Assembly (NCBI RefSeq): GCF_003286085.1 | Contig: NW_020825298.1 | Span: 12,648,001-12,712,000 of the forward strand | Direction: 5' to 3' | DNA: 64,000 bases | Source: Drosophila persimilis | Taxonomy: Eukaryota; Arthropoda; Insecta; Diptera; Drosophilidae | Shown here: piece after piece, positions 27,881-38,820 of the stretch | Position numbering within the stretch: the stretch's first letter is position 1 | Layout of the letters: every line of letters starts with the position of its first letter | The notes under the pieces: generated by a model | Database searches by the model: none | What the model was told of the DNA's origin: nothing | The model's input: the letters and a program-made list of their open reading frames with translations, nothing else | Made by a program: the position numbers and the translations under genes

Positions 27881-28282
27881 TGTTGCTCCTGCCCCTGCTC
27901 CTCCCACTGCTGGCTGAGGGCTTTAATGCCGTGAAAAGCTTTTAGTTGTAAGCTAACAAGCTAACGTTAAATGCAACTGCAACTGTAACTGTCGTTGCCC
28001 CCGCAGGACCTGAAGGACACACCACTGTGGGAAAGAGGGGAACGAGGGAGACTGAAAGATGGGGAAAGAGGGGGAAATGAGGTAGAGACTGAAACAGATA
28101 GACACACTTAAAATAGCAAACAACTCAAGAGTAGCTGCTTCTGTAGTTGACCCAATTCAACCTTGACCCATTTCCCACGTTCACGTCCACGTCCACCGCT
28201 TGAGCCACTCTACAATGCGTCCCGCTGAAAGCTCGAACTATAATTAAATGTTAATTAGCAGACACAACAGCGGAGGATAACC

Positions 28283-28327
28283 GGCGACTGGTGACTGGCG
28301 AATGGCGACTGGCGAATGGCGACTGGG
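28283..28327. repeat. short tandem repeat GGCGACTGGCGAAT
   Basis: About three imperfect 14-bp units built of GGCGACT and GGCGAAT heptamers. Confidence 0.75.
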
Positions 28328-28576
28328 GACAGGGGATTGAACAACTTTTAATGGATTGAATGCTGCTAAAGAACCGTCTGCTACGATTCGTTTCGTTTCG
28401 GTTTCTTTTGATCCAGTAAATCCCTTGGAAGCAATGAGGGGGCTGGCAGGAGGCTGGCCCATTCATTTCACCGTAGATAACAATCAATTCCAATCTGTCA
28501 GCATCGTTTCACCTGCTCAATATGTATTCATTCCACACGCAACGCAACCCACACAGACGAGCACGGGGGCAGGACT

Positions 28577-28610
28577 TCCCTGCCCCACCCTGCCCTGCCC
28601 TGCCCTGCCC
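28577..28610. repeat. CCCTG pentamer repeat
   Basis: Tandem CCCTG units with one CCCCAC interruption. Confidence 0.8.
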
Positions 28611-31600
28611 CACCACCCAGTCCAATCCTTGGACATTCGTGAGCTTCTCCTCGTCCTGGACGATAAATGTCAAAGTCAATGCGGTATACTCGTATTCTCT
28701 TCCATTTGCCAAGCATTCGTTCAGTCAAGGTCCTGTCGCTTTGTAAAAATATACAAAATTATTCGCTTTCTCCTTCGTATGTGTACTCTTTCTCTCACGC
28801 GCTGTCTCTCTCCGGTCTAACATCTCTGTATCCATCTCTTTCGTATGCTTTTTTGCTGAATAATTGAAACGATAAATTTTACACACAATAAAATGCTAGA
28901 AATTCAATAAAGTTTACAATTTTACAGTGCCACATTTGGGGCGTGGCATTGACATGGCCTCCCATCGCTGTGGGATGTTGTAACTTGTTGTAACTTGTTG
29001 CTATCCATGCGAGAGAGAGAGAGCAGGGCGGAGGGGAGAGGCAGAGAGAGTAACAGAGAGAGAGAGCATGAGAATGGGACATGCATAAACATGATTTTAT
29101 GTGCACACAACACGACAATAAAAATCACGCATGAATTTCATGGATCCCCAAACTCAGTGTCGCCTCCATGCCCATCTCTGTCCCGCTCCCTACGTGCCAC
29201 TTGCATAAACAACTAGGCAGAGTATATAAGAAAAGAGGTAAGGTATTAACGCCTAGCTACGAACTGAAAAGGATTGGAGACCTCACTCTACTATGGAATA
29301 TACCCTGCAGCAAAGAGAAACAAAGGCCAGCAGAGAGAAAGAGAGTGAGAGTGAGGGAGAAGTAAAAAAGGTCGTCGTGAGAGTACAAAAAACCTCAACA
29401 CGAGTAAAACAAAATGTAATTACAACAAGGACTTTTCAACAGCAGCATTTTGCACATTGCAACAGCTTTGTCAGAGTCAGAGAGAGAGGGACAGAGAGAG
29501 AGGGGGGCTACAGATGGAGAAGAAGGTGAAACAACAATGCAATATAGTGTACCCCCGTTCGTACGTGAAATGCAACAATGTGCCACACGCACGCAGGACG
29601 CAGGACGAGCGGCGGGGGACATGCCACACGCAAGCGAGTGTGAGTGAAAGTGAAGGTTAGCTACGGGACCCAGCTACAACGACGAGTTTAGCCGTGTGTG
29701 TGCCACACACCGAAAGCCAGCGAACAGCAGCAGTGGCAGCAACAGAAAAGGAGGATTTGGGGTTGGACTGGGGATGGGGATAAGGACGGTCTACACTTGA
29801 GCTTTATTGCATACATTAAGGGGCCAAGGTGCGCCGCAGAGCAACACATGCATGCAACGAGTGCAAAGGAGCCGCAGATCCAGTGGAGGGGGCTCGAGTG
29901 GGGTTCCGTTTTGTGTTCTACGTCTATTTTGTTAATGGACTTTGTCGTTTTCTATTGCGAGGAGAACGACAAGAAGAGGAGACTGACAGGCGAGAAGGGA
30001 CACTACCATAAATCAAGCCACAAATCTAAATTCAGTCTAAAAATAATACAAAATATGCGACATTTATGCTCCTGACTGATGGCCAAAGCCAGGGACATTA
30101 AAGGATGAGTTGTCAGAAGGATATCTACCGATCTAAGAGTCTTTTGAAATGGAAACCCCCGAAGAAACCAATCGATACTGTTAAAGCTGCACCTGCCTAA
30201 AGCCTCTTGGTACTTACTCTCATTGCAGCCCCCGAATCGTAGCCCAGCTGGGCAGGGAGCCCCTTGAGCACACATTTCACTTAGTAGTGGAGCGATCAAC
30301 ATTTTGGGCAGCCCCATCATCGTCGTTGTCGCTCACAGCCCCAGTCCCGGGTCCCACATGAATACCAGACAAGCGACCGAAGCGCAGACGGCAGAGGCAC
30401 TGCTCATTGTTTGGCACTTAGTCAGCAGGATGTCGGCGGCGGCGGCGGCGGCAACGGCGCCGCTGCCATGTCGATTAGATGATGCTCCTCTAAGCTTCTG
30501 CTGCTGTTGCTACCAGCTGCCGGGAATCCCCCGCCTGAATAACGAGCGGCTGATGCGACAAACGCCATTTGGCTTTTAGGTTGGTTAGGAGGTTACCAGG
30601 TTGAAGGACACGTCGCTTGGGTTTGAGGTGTGCTCTGCCACGGTGTGGTCTGTACTGTGGTGCGGTATGTGGGGGGATATGCACCTGCAATAACAAGCTG
30701 AGGACAAGCGACGACGAGATGGCGTCAACATCCTTGACATGCTTGTGGGACGCCATGACAATTGCACGATGAATCCCGACCTCTGACTCCTGCCTCCTGC
30801 CTCTAGCACTGCCTCTGCCACTGCCTCCGAGTCTGAATCTGAATCTGACTCTGAATCTACCGCCACTGCTGTCTGTGTGCATATTTCTTAATTAAAAAGC
30901 TGCCGTTTTGGTCTCAATTAAACGGCTGGGGCCCCAAACACAGTAACGCACTTTACGGACTGCACTTTCCCTAGTAACTGTTGACGGCAGCTAATGGGAG
31001 TGGAAATGGCCCCCACCTACCCTCCTACCTGCGCCCCTGCCTATCCCCTACCCCCTGCAAGAGCACCAGACAGGAGGCGCATCAAAAATTCAACTGTCTG
31101 TCAATTATGAGAGCAAAAAAGAAAATACACACTTGATGCTGTCTACCCATACTGGGAAAACAAAGGAAAATACTCGCACATATAGCATACACACTGATTG
31201 GTATACATACATATATTCTATGTATGTATGTGTGGGAAAACTTATTGAATGAAACTCGCCAAAACAGGACTTGGACTTTGAGTGAAAGAGATACGCACCC
31301 ACGCATTCGACTCTCTCTCTCTCACTCTCTGAGAAGTCTCATTCTCTCTCTCTTCGGTGGTGCTCTCTCCTGGAATTGAGCGGAAAAAGAAACGGGAATA
31401 AACATGCGCATCCCCGAATATCCTTGAAAAGGGAAACTGGATGCGAAACGAATCTCAATTCCAGATTTTAATTCATTATATGGCCAAATAACTCAACTCA
31501 AATTGGGGCTCAAGGGAGGCCCAGAGTGGGGCTCTCACCTGCCACGCCACACTGGCCCCCCCAAACCTCGCCGCACGTTCCACGTTGTTAATGTCACCAT

Positions 31601-34600
31601 GGAGACAGGATTCGGGACCCAGGGCCCAGGATCCAGGACTCTGGACTGCGCCCTAGCCTGGGACTATGCAAATATCTCGACGCACAACAAAGTAAAATTC
31701 GCTGTGGGCCTCCTCCACGCAGCCAGCCAGCCAGCCAGCCAGGCGAAATTTGCATGTTTTTCTTTCTGTCTGTTTTTCCGACAGACACGCTTTGGGCGGT
31801 GGGTGGTGGATGGTGGGGCTGTGCTTCGTGCTGGGGGAAACTAGAGACAACCCAAGTCAGTCAATTGGGCTGCCACAGTCCCACAGTCCGTGTCCCCCGC
31901 CATCCATACTCGTACACATCTCTGCTGTACATTCACTTTCACTCTCGCAGTGGCTCCTGCCATTGCCATTGCATACATTAGGGAGCCCCTGCGCTGAGCC
32001 TTCGGGCTGCTGCTCTGCCTGCTTGTAATTCGCTTTGCAGTCGCCATGGGCACAATTATTTTTTACCTTTTATGGGGCATCCCGCTTAGGTCCCGCCAAA
32101 ACGGCCCAACTCTTCTCTTGTCCACCTTCTTTCTTTTTTTTAAACGCTCCCCCGCTTTTAGTGCGGCTAAGAGTATTGGGGGATTGGAGGGCATTGAAGT
32201 GTCTGGCAAACAGCCGCTGAAAACACTTTTAATTTCTGGCCACCGCCTTCAAGGAGCTATACTCGTCGTAGACCTGCGCCATCAGGGGATGTATTTACTA
32301 AGAGATACTTTGGACTGTGCGCCCGGTAAATTTCAGGGATCGTTCTCGTCACTATTAATCGGTTTTCGTGGTTTAGCTTGAGAGCTATCAAACAAAAATG
32401 AATTCTAATCGAACATTTCCCACCACTTAATAAATAAACCTCTCGTTAAACGTATTCATAAGTTTTAAACACTCGTTTTACATTCAATAACCGCCTTTTA
32501 TCTTATGTTCGTAATGATTTATAGATTGAAATTTTATAGAAAAACTTTGTACCCGCTCGAAGAGGAATAAACGCTAGGCCGTAAAAACGAAATTATCGTT
32601 AATTGGGGGGCCATTAATTGGGGTTTGGCCATAAAAAAGGAATGTTCGCACGGACATACATCAGAATATTTAAGAAAATTGATTAAAAATGATCAAGAAT
32701 AGCCATAACTATTCAATTTTATACTGGAAAGCATTGGCAGACATTGTCTTGTAAATGAAAGAGGTTCAGAGGCTCTGTTTTCCCATAACCATTGGGATTT
32801 GGGATTTGTGCGGGTTTTAATCAAAGATTGAACTAAAACAAGATCTAACGCATCTGATTGCAAAGGCCTTTAAAAGGTAATTTCGATGTAAAATGTCCTC
32901 GGAATGGAATACGAAATCGTAAACCGAAATTTACCTTCGAGCAAAGGAGAGACGGAAGGACAGGTAAGACGAATGGGGGGTGTAAGGGCGGAAAGGTGGA
33001 GTCTGTCTCCCCTCTGTTGCCACTTGTTTCGTTTTTATGACATTTTTAAGTAAGTCGCGCAGCTTGCAGGATACTCTCCCCCGTCCCCCTGTCGTTTCCT
33101 TTCCGTACCGCCACCCCTAATCCCCCACCCTTGATTATTTTTTTATTCTTTCTTGCTTTTTGTTTTCAGCCTCTGCTTTCTTTTTGTTTTTGTAATTGAA
33201 TGCGTTAAATTACAGCAAACTTATGCTTATCAAGTTTTTGTTTCTTCTCTGTTCTTTGCTCTTCTCCCCCCCCCTCCTCCCCCCTCTCCTCCTATCGTTG
33301 TCTGGGGCCCACGAGTGCTGTTTACGGTTATTTAGGCGCAGGCACTAAGTTCTCTCTCACACTCTCCCTTGAGTGTGTCTGTGTGTGTGAGTTTTTTTAC
33401 GAGTCTAAGGGGGTGGGTGGGTGTGAGGGAGGCACTGGGATTGGCCGTATAAAAAATACTTATTTGCAAACTTTTGTGGCGGCATCGCTGAGTCATTCAA
33501 GGATGACAATGAGGCGGAACTGGAAGCTGGAGACGAAGGCGAAGACGTAGACGGAGGCCGGCACTGGCTGGAGGATGCCTACAGGTGCCCCCAAGGGCAG
33601 GCGCGGATTTTTAGCAGCTCGGGGATTAGACACCTCCCCGAACCCCAAGCAGGGCGGATGGGACGCTCCCCTCTCCGTGCTCCAGGGAGGTGGCATCGTG
33701 ACTCACGAACGGATACACACGCTCCCATCGCTAGTTCTGGGTGGGTGCAATGCTGGGACAAGGTTATCCCTCGTCGGTGGCGCCACGGAAGTGCAGAGCG
33801 CGCAACTAAAACTTGTTTTCCTTGCACTGCAACTTGCTCCACTTTCGTCCTGCTCCAACTGCGCCACAACCTTGAAACTTCCTCCTGCGTGCACCAAGCG
33901 GGGAGAACCGAACAGAACGGGGAACGGAGAACCAAACGAAGCCGGAAGCTGTAACCGGAGCCAAAGCCAAAGTCACAGTCAGAGTCGCAGTCGGTGGCAG
34001 AGGCAGAGGCGGAGGCAGGGTCTGGTGTGGGTTATCCGCTTTACCTGCCACACAGCGAGAGAGTGCCCGTACGAGAGCGAAGGACTAGCGAGGACGAGTA
34101 TGAAGTTTAAAAGTTGGGCTTAGGCCTGAAACCAGGAGGAAGTTTAGCCCATTGCGTGGGGCAGTTCTCTTCCAGGATATTAGCAGGGATATTAACAAAT
34201 ATATTATGGCCAAGCCAGGCTCCTCTTTCTTTGGCCTGCGGCAAAATGAATGTATGTAAATTAAGAGGGAGAAAGAGGGAGATAGAGCAGAGGCTTCCTC
34301 GTGGCTTTGCCGCGCAAATCCAATAGGAATTTATGTCATTTAAATGTACGAAAATGCGTAAAACGGCTTGCCTTAAAACAAAATATATGACCCGGTCATA
34401 TATAAGCACACGGAGGACGAGGTCCCAACGCAATGGCAACGCTTGACACTGTCAAGGTGCTGCAGTCAGGACAGGACCCGAAATGCCGCACAATTTATGC
34501 GTTTGCCGTTTGCCAACTGCCAAACAGCAAAGGAGCTCCACGAAAGATATAACGACTGCAGGATACCCACTAATCAGATGTATTTTGAAGTTAACCAGCA

Positions 34601-36551
34601 GGAAAGGCACATTCCAAGGAATACAATACACAATATGCCCATTTTCCGTAACGATTGATGGGTACGCCACGCTCAACATTGAATGCTGAATTATTGTATT
34701 CCGGCTCTGCTCTGCCCGTACTCTTCCAAACTGCTGATTTTCCAATCAGTGCACACTTTGATATCGCTGCGATGAGGCAGCTTATTGAAAATATTTGTCT
34801 TTTGCCGCCAAGCGAAACCCAATCCGAGGACCGATGCGATTGCTGTGTCTTCATTAGTCTCTGTCGGAGAATCAGAGGCGGAAAACAAAGGGAGGAGAGA
34901 GGGTATACATGGAACACAGAGCAGGGGAGCACAGCAGAGTACAGAGCAAGGAGCACAGGTCAGGACAAAGTCAAAGATTTCCTCGTCAACTCCCTCAGCG
35001 ATGCTTAAATAATAACTTTTCAGCGACAAGAAGACAATGGGCTCAGGACAAGGACCAGGACAAGGACCAGGCCCAGGCCGGGACCTGTCACACGGGCCAC
35101 GAAGAACCAAAGAGAAGAGGAGAGAAGGGCAGCAGGACAGACATTTTCCATGCGTTTCCACTGGGCAGCATCTCACAGAGAAAAAGGCAGAAAGGAAGCA
35201 ATTAGGATTAATTGATTGGTTCGACGATAAGAATTAAGCTTTTATTGTTTCCCCAGAAACTCCACTATATAATAAGTAGTGTGTTTAAACAGAGAGGCTG
35301 TTTGCATTGGGCGTATAATGGAAACTCAAGGATGTGGAAGGCCAATTTAAGCCGGAAGTTCATTTTCGAGGCTGTTCTTGCTTAGCTTTTTCAAGTGGGA
35401 CATTAGACAGACGTAGAAGAGATATTTCAAAGGAAATAAAGGATATTTAATATATATAAATATTTTAATATTGTTTATCAAGATCAGCTATCAGGAATTT
35501 CCCCAACACTCAGGCACTAGGATGCATGGGAGAACACTCGCTCTCCGATAAACTCAAGAACAATTGCACCCCAGGCGAAGAGCTGAAAGATACTCAATAA
35601 AAATCCGCATTCAAGCATTCTAATTGAACGACCCTATTACTTGCGGATATTACAGTATTCCTTACTGTACGAGTATCCAGCCTTTGCCATGTGCATCCCC
35701 TCAGAGTGGAAACACTTTTGGAAGCAAGAACAAGCGAGAGAAGCGCGCCGTGCCGTGCCGTGCCTCGCCGTGCCGCAGCTTGTTATTTTTGTCAACAGTA
35801 GGGCACATGAGACTTCATTTTGCCAAAGCCACGGCCCGGGATGAAATAAAAAAAAAGAAAAGAGAAAACTTTTCAACTCTCGATGCAACTTAAAAAAAGG
35901 ACAGATATATACACTATATAAAGTGGGAAGGAAGTGGAGGAAACGCATGTGTTTTGTTCTCTCTCTTTCTCGAGGAGTGGAGGCAGCGGTTGAGGCGGTG
36001 GAGACGGTGGAGTCCCCCCTGGGGAGCAGATGGCGGATTTGAAGTGCGGCCTCCTGGGGCTCCTCCGTCGTCCTCCGTATGACAATTGTGTTTTTTCTAC
36101 TTGAATATTTGTCTCATTGCTCTACGCTTCTTTGTCGTCCCCCCTCCCTACCTCCCACCCCCCTTCCGTCTGTCTGTCTGGGTCTATTCACCATCTTTGT
36201 TTTTGCAACTTTTTTCCGCCCGCTTTTCCTGGCAATTGCCGAGCAGCTCAGCGAGCAGTGAAAACTAAAAATATGGCCAAGTTTGGCTCTGGGCGATCTC
36301 CATGTGAATTTATGGTCCGCTTCGCGTGGGAATATCCCGACTGTACCCACCCACCCCCTCTACGGCACATATGTATGTATATACATAGATATATACACAT
36401 ATCTGAAGACCAGAGTGTGGGAATGTGTGTGCTTTTTGGCTTTGACTCTGTGGCAGGCAACGCCGCCTGGTTAAAGCGCCGTGAAAATGCTCGCAAGGAA
36501 ATTGAACGAGGGGGAACGTTGTGAGTTGCTGCGGACCCCGCAACTCTACGG

Positions 36552-37637
36552 TTATACCCGATACTAAGTCAGTATGGCTCTCCTCCGGCAGACGCCGCTA
36601 ATATTTAACGACACGACAAAGAGTGCGTGCGAGAGAGACAGAAAATCAGTCTGAGCGTGACGTCGGGCGCTGCGTAGCCACTGCAAATTGATTTGTTACT
36701 TTTGGCTATAAAAATGATCTGATCTGATCCAGATTCAGCAATCTAATAGATATGGTCATTATCTATGATTCTGCGTTTCTAGTTTTCTCAAATCTGCAAT
36801 ATTGTGGATGCAACAGATTTTCGTCCTTTGTGGGGGCGGAAGGGGGTGTGGTGAAATTTTGAGATATACGTTTTATAGTGAGATCTAACAGAAGTGCGGA
36901 TACTAAATTTGGTTACTCTAGCCTTAATAGTCTCTGAGATTTATGAATATCCCCAGATCTGCATCCTTTGCGGGGGCGGAAGGGGGTGTGGCGAAATTTT
37001 GAAACAAACTCGTCTCGGTCCGATATATTTGGAGTGTGGATACCAAATTTGGTTGCTCTAGCTTTTATAGTCTCTGAGATCTAGGCGCTAATGTTTTACT
37101 CTAAGCAAAGCCGCCTATGCTACGTGTGTGTTAGAGAGAGACAGGGCGAGAAAAAATGAAATTGTTTTCTTGATGCTGGCTATAATAATAATACGATCCA
37201 ATTCAGATTCCGCAGTCTAAAAGATATAGTCATCTTCTACGATTCTGCGTTTTTAGTTTTCTCGTATCGTCGAAATTGTGGATGCCACAGATTTTCGCCC
37301 TTTGTGGGGGCGGAAGTGGGCGGGGCAAAGTTTTGAAATATTTTTGGAGCAGTGACATATCACAGAAGTCTGGATCCAAAACATCGTTGCTCTAGCTCTT
37401 ATAGTCTTTGAGCATTAGGCGCTGAAGGGGACGGACAGACGGACAGACGGACAGACGGACAGACGGACAGACGGACGGACGGACAGACAGACAGGGCTCA
37501 ATCGACTCGGCTATTGATGCTGATCAAGAATATATATACTTTATAGGGTCGGAAACGATTCCTTCTGGACGTTACACACATCCACTTTTACCACAAATCT
37601 AATATACCCCAATACTCATTTTGAGTATCGGGTATAA
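36552..37637. mobile_element. non-autonomous DINE-1/Helentron-like (mini-me/ISY-type) element, apparently full length
   Basis: Bounded by perfect 14-bp terminal inverted repeats: TTATACCCGATACT at 36552-36565 and its complement at 37624-37637. The right end also has a hairpin, ATACTC/GAGTAT, just inside the terminus. A GACGGACA-type (GTCY) microsatellite lies at 37431-37494, followed by the block GGGTCGGAAACGATTCC common to these elements. GTCY microsatellite plus conserved core is the described architecture of mini-me/DINE-1 elements, now classed with Helentrons. Internally it carries two diverged copies of one module (about 36596-36942 and 37088-37413) and an extra copy of the GGGGGCGGAAG-containing block at 36951-37081. 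It has no coding capacity, so it would depend on a helper Rep/helicase element. It sits about 460 bp downstream, in transcript sense, of the nAChRalpha6 exon 1 donor. Confidence 0.82.
37431..37494. repeat. GACGGACA/GACA microsatellite inside the DINE-1-like element
   Basis: Uninterrupted GACGGACA units pass into GACGGACG and GACA units. On the other strand these read GTCY, the hallmark core repeat of mini-me/DINE-1 elements. It divides the tandem module copies from the conserved right end. Confidence 0.9.
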
Positions 37638-38096
37638 AAATCGGATGCGGAATCGAATAATGCTAGAAAGGGGTCGCAGGGCCGTGGAGTGTCACCTTGC
37701 AAGGAAAGATTTATGCGTAGAGGAAGGGAGGAATTGGAAAAGATTTCGCATTTGAAATTGATAGTGGGACATGAGTGCGGGGATTTGTTTGCTGCTCTCA
37801 GCGGGCAGCGGGGGAAAGCGGAAAACCCCAAGCACTTGTTAACGCAAATGTTAGTCTGTGGCATCCACCCTCCCGATGCTCGTTCCACTCTTCAGTTGGT
37901 GGAAGATGAACTGGAGGGATTCGGGCTGAAGATGGTGAAAAGTGCAACAATTTTCCCACCCATTGAACGCCACTTTTCACAGAGTTTCTCCCGGCAATTT
38001 AATCAGCAAAGCGAAAGTTCTTTGGACTGTCGGATAAAAGACAAACAAAGGTGTCGGAGAGGGTGTCCTTAGAGAGGCAAGGAGTGGCACACTCAC
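37638..38096 (-). other. nAChRalpha6 intron 1, first 459 bp after the donor
   Basis: Begins, on the minus strand, with the GTGAGT donor of exon 1 and ends at the DINE-1-like element. A plus-strand open frame of 127 codons covers 37689-38072 but overlaps the donor region antisense, has no recognisable domain, and is probably chance. Confidence 0.6.
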
Positions 38097-38163
38097 CTTT
38101 AATTATCGCCAGAAAGATCAACAGGACAAACAGCGACAGAGACGACGGCAGCGAGGAGTCCAT
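38097..38163 (-). CDS. nAChRalpha6: nicotinic acetylcholine receptor alpha6 subunit, coding exon 1 (signal peptide), partial
   Basis: ATG at 38163-38161 opens 22 codons plus one base, followed at once by a consensus GTGAGT donor (38096-38091). The peptide starts MDSSLPSSLSLFVLLIF and ends AIIK; from memory this matches the start of Drosophila Dalpha6 (MDSPLPASLSLFVLLIF) almost residue for residue, and the split after the first base of the next codon (G) fits the glutamate that follows there. Known of the family: Dalpha6 is a neuronal cys-loop ligand-gated cation channel subunit, the main spinosyn target, with alternative exons 3 and 8 and A-to-I editing. This exon supplies only the hydrophobic signal peptide. 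The mature protein, including agonist-binding loops and four membrane segments, lies beyond the left edge. Gene order agrees: the fly gene lies in the same cytological region as Fkbp59. No other exon of this gene was recognised in the window. Confidence 0.87.
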
Positions 38164-38820
38164 GTCCTTGGTTTGCTTGTTTCGCCTGCCTCCTGGGTTG
38201 AATAGCTGCCTGACCTCCGACTGCCTTCTGCTGCCTCTGGGACAAGCAATCCTTGCCTCGTCACCTTGGTTAAATAGTTGGCCAGGGTTTCTCCTCCGTC
38301 ACCTCCTTTCAGGCAGTCGTCGCTCGCTGTGTCCGCGATGATTAGCACAAAAGCGGTAGCGGGAGCAGAAGCTGAAGACAAAGAGCTGGAGCTTGGACCG
38401 GAGACGAGACGCACCAACGGCGGAGGGTCAGAGTTCAGAGCGAGTGTCAACAATGGCCTCCGGTGAAGGCGGTCCGTGGCCTTTCCCTGCTCTCGGAGCC
38501 TGCTGCAGCGCTCATGAAACGTGTCCCCCTATTTGCCCGCTCTCCCGCCGAATAAATCTCTCAATTCGCTGGGATACTCTCCTCTCCGGTGCTTTGATTA
38601 TTATTTTATTCTCCTATTTTTGAGCAAATATTTGGCACGCGTGTTCCGTTTGCTCGACTCGGATTTTGCTGCGGTTGCGGCTGCTGCGGCTTCCTCTTCC
38701 TTTTCGGGGTCTGGGCTCTGGACTCTGAGGTCTCGGGTCTCGGGTCTCGGGTCTCCTGGTCTTTTCGGGGCAGAAACGTTGCAGATTTAATTTCCGGTTT
38801 GCCTGGTCACAGATCTTTTT
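38164..38820 (-). promoter_or_regulatory. probable 5' leader and proximal upstream region of nAChRalpha6
   Basis: Sequence immediately upstream of the exon 1 ATG on the minus strand. Bases 38164-38520 are GC-rich with many CTG/CTC runs and look like leader sequence; the transcription start or an upstream splice acceptor could not be placed. An out-of-frame 111-codon ORF starts at 38453 and runs to 38118, overlapping the receptor ATG, so a leader reaching that far would carry an overlapping uORF. A GTCTCGG heptamer repeat lies at about 38727-38756. Confidence 0.4.

Larger units (their letters stand above)
27473..36551 (-). other. nAChRalpha6 first intron, proximal part (no gene seen)
   Basis: Intron sequence between the 11-bp minisatellite and the DINE-1-like element. 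It contains CT repeats at 27.83 kb, a short tandem repeat at 28.28 kb, GA-rich clusters at 29.0-29.5 kb, a GC/CpG-rich patch with GGC triplets at 30.3-30.9 kb carrying a good minus-strand donor, and an AT-rich tract at 32.4-32.9 kb. No exon could be assigned. Confidence 0.55.

Noticed and set aside
33575..34123. 182-codon plus-strand open frame in a GC-rich stretch
   Set aside because: GC-rich sequence gives long frames on both strands here; no domain or splice pattern supports either.
37689..38072. 127-codon plus-strand open frame next to nAChRalpha6 exon 1
   Set aside because: Antisense to the intron start; no known family and no promoter or poly(A) evidence.
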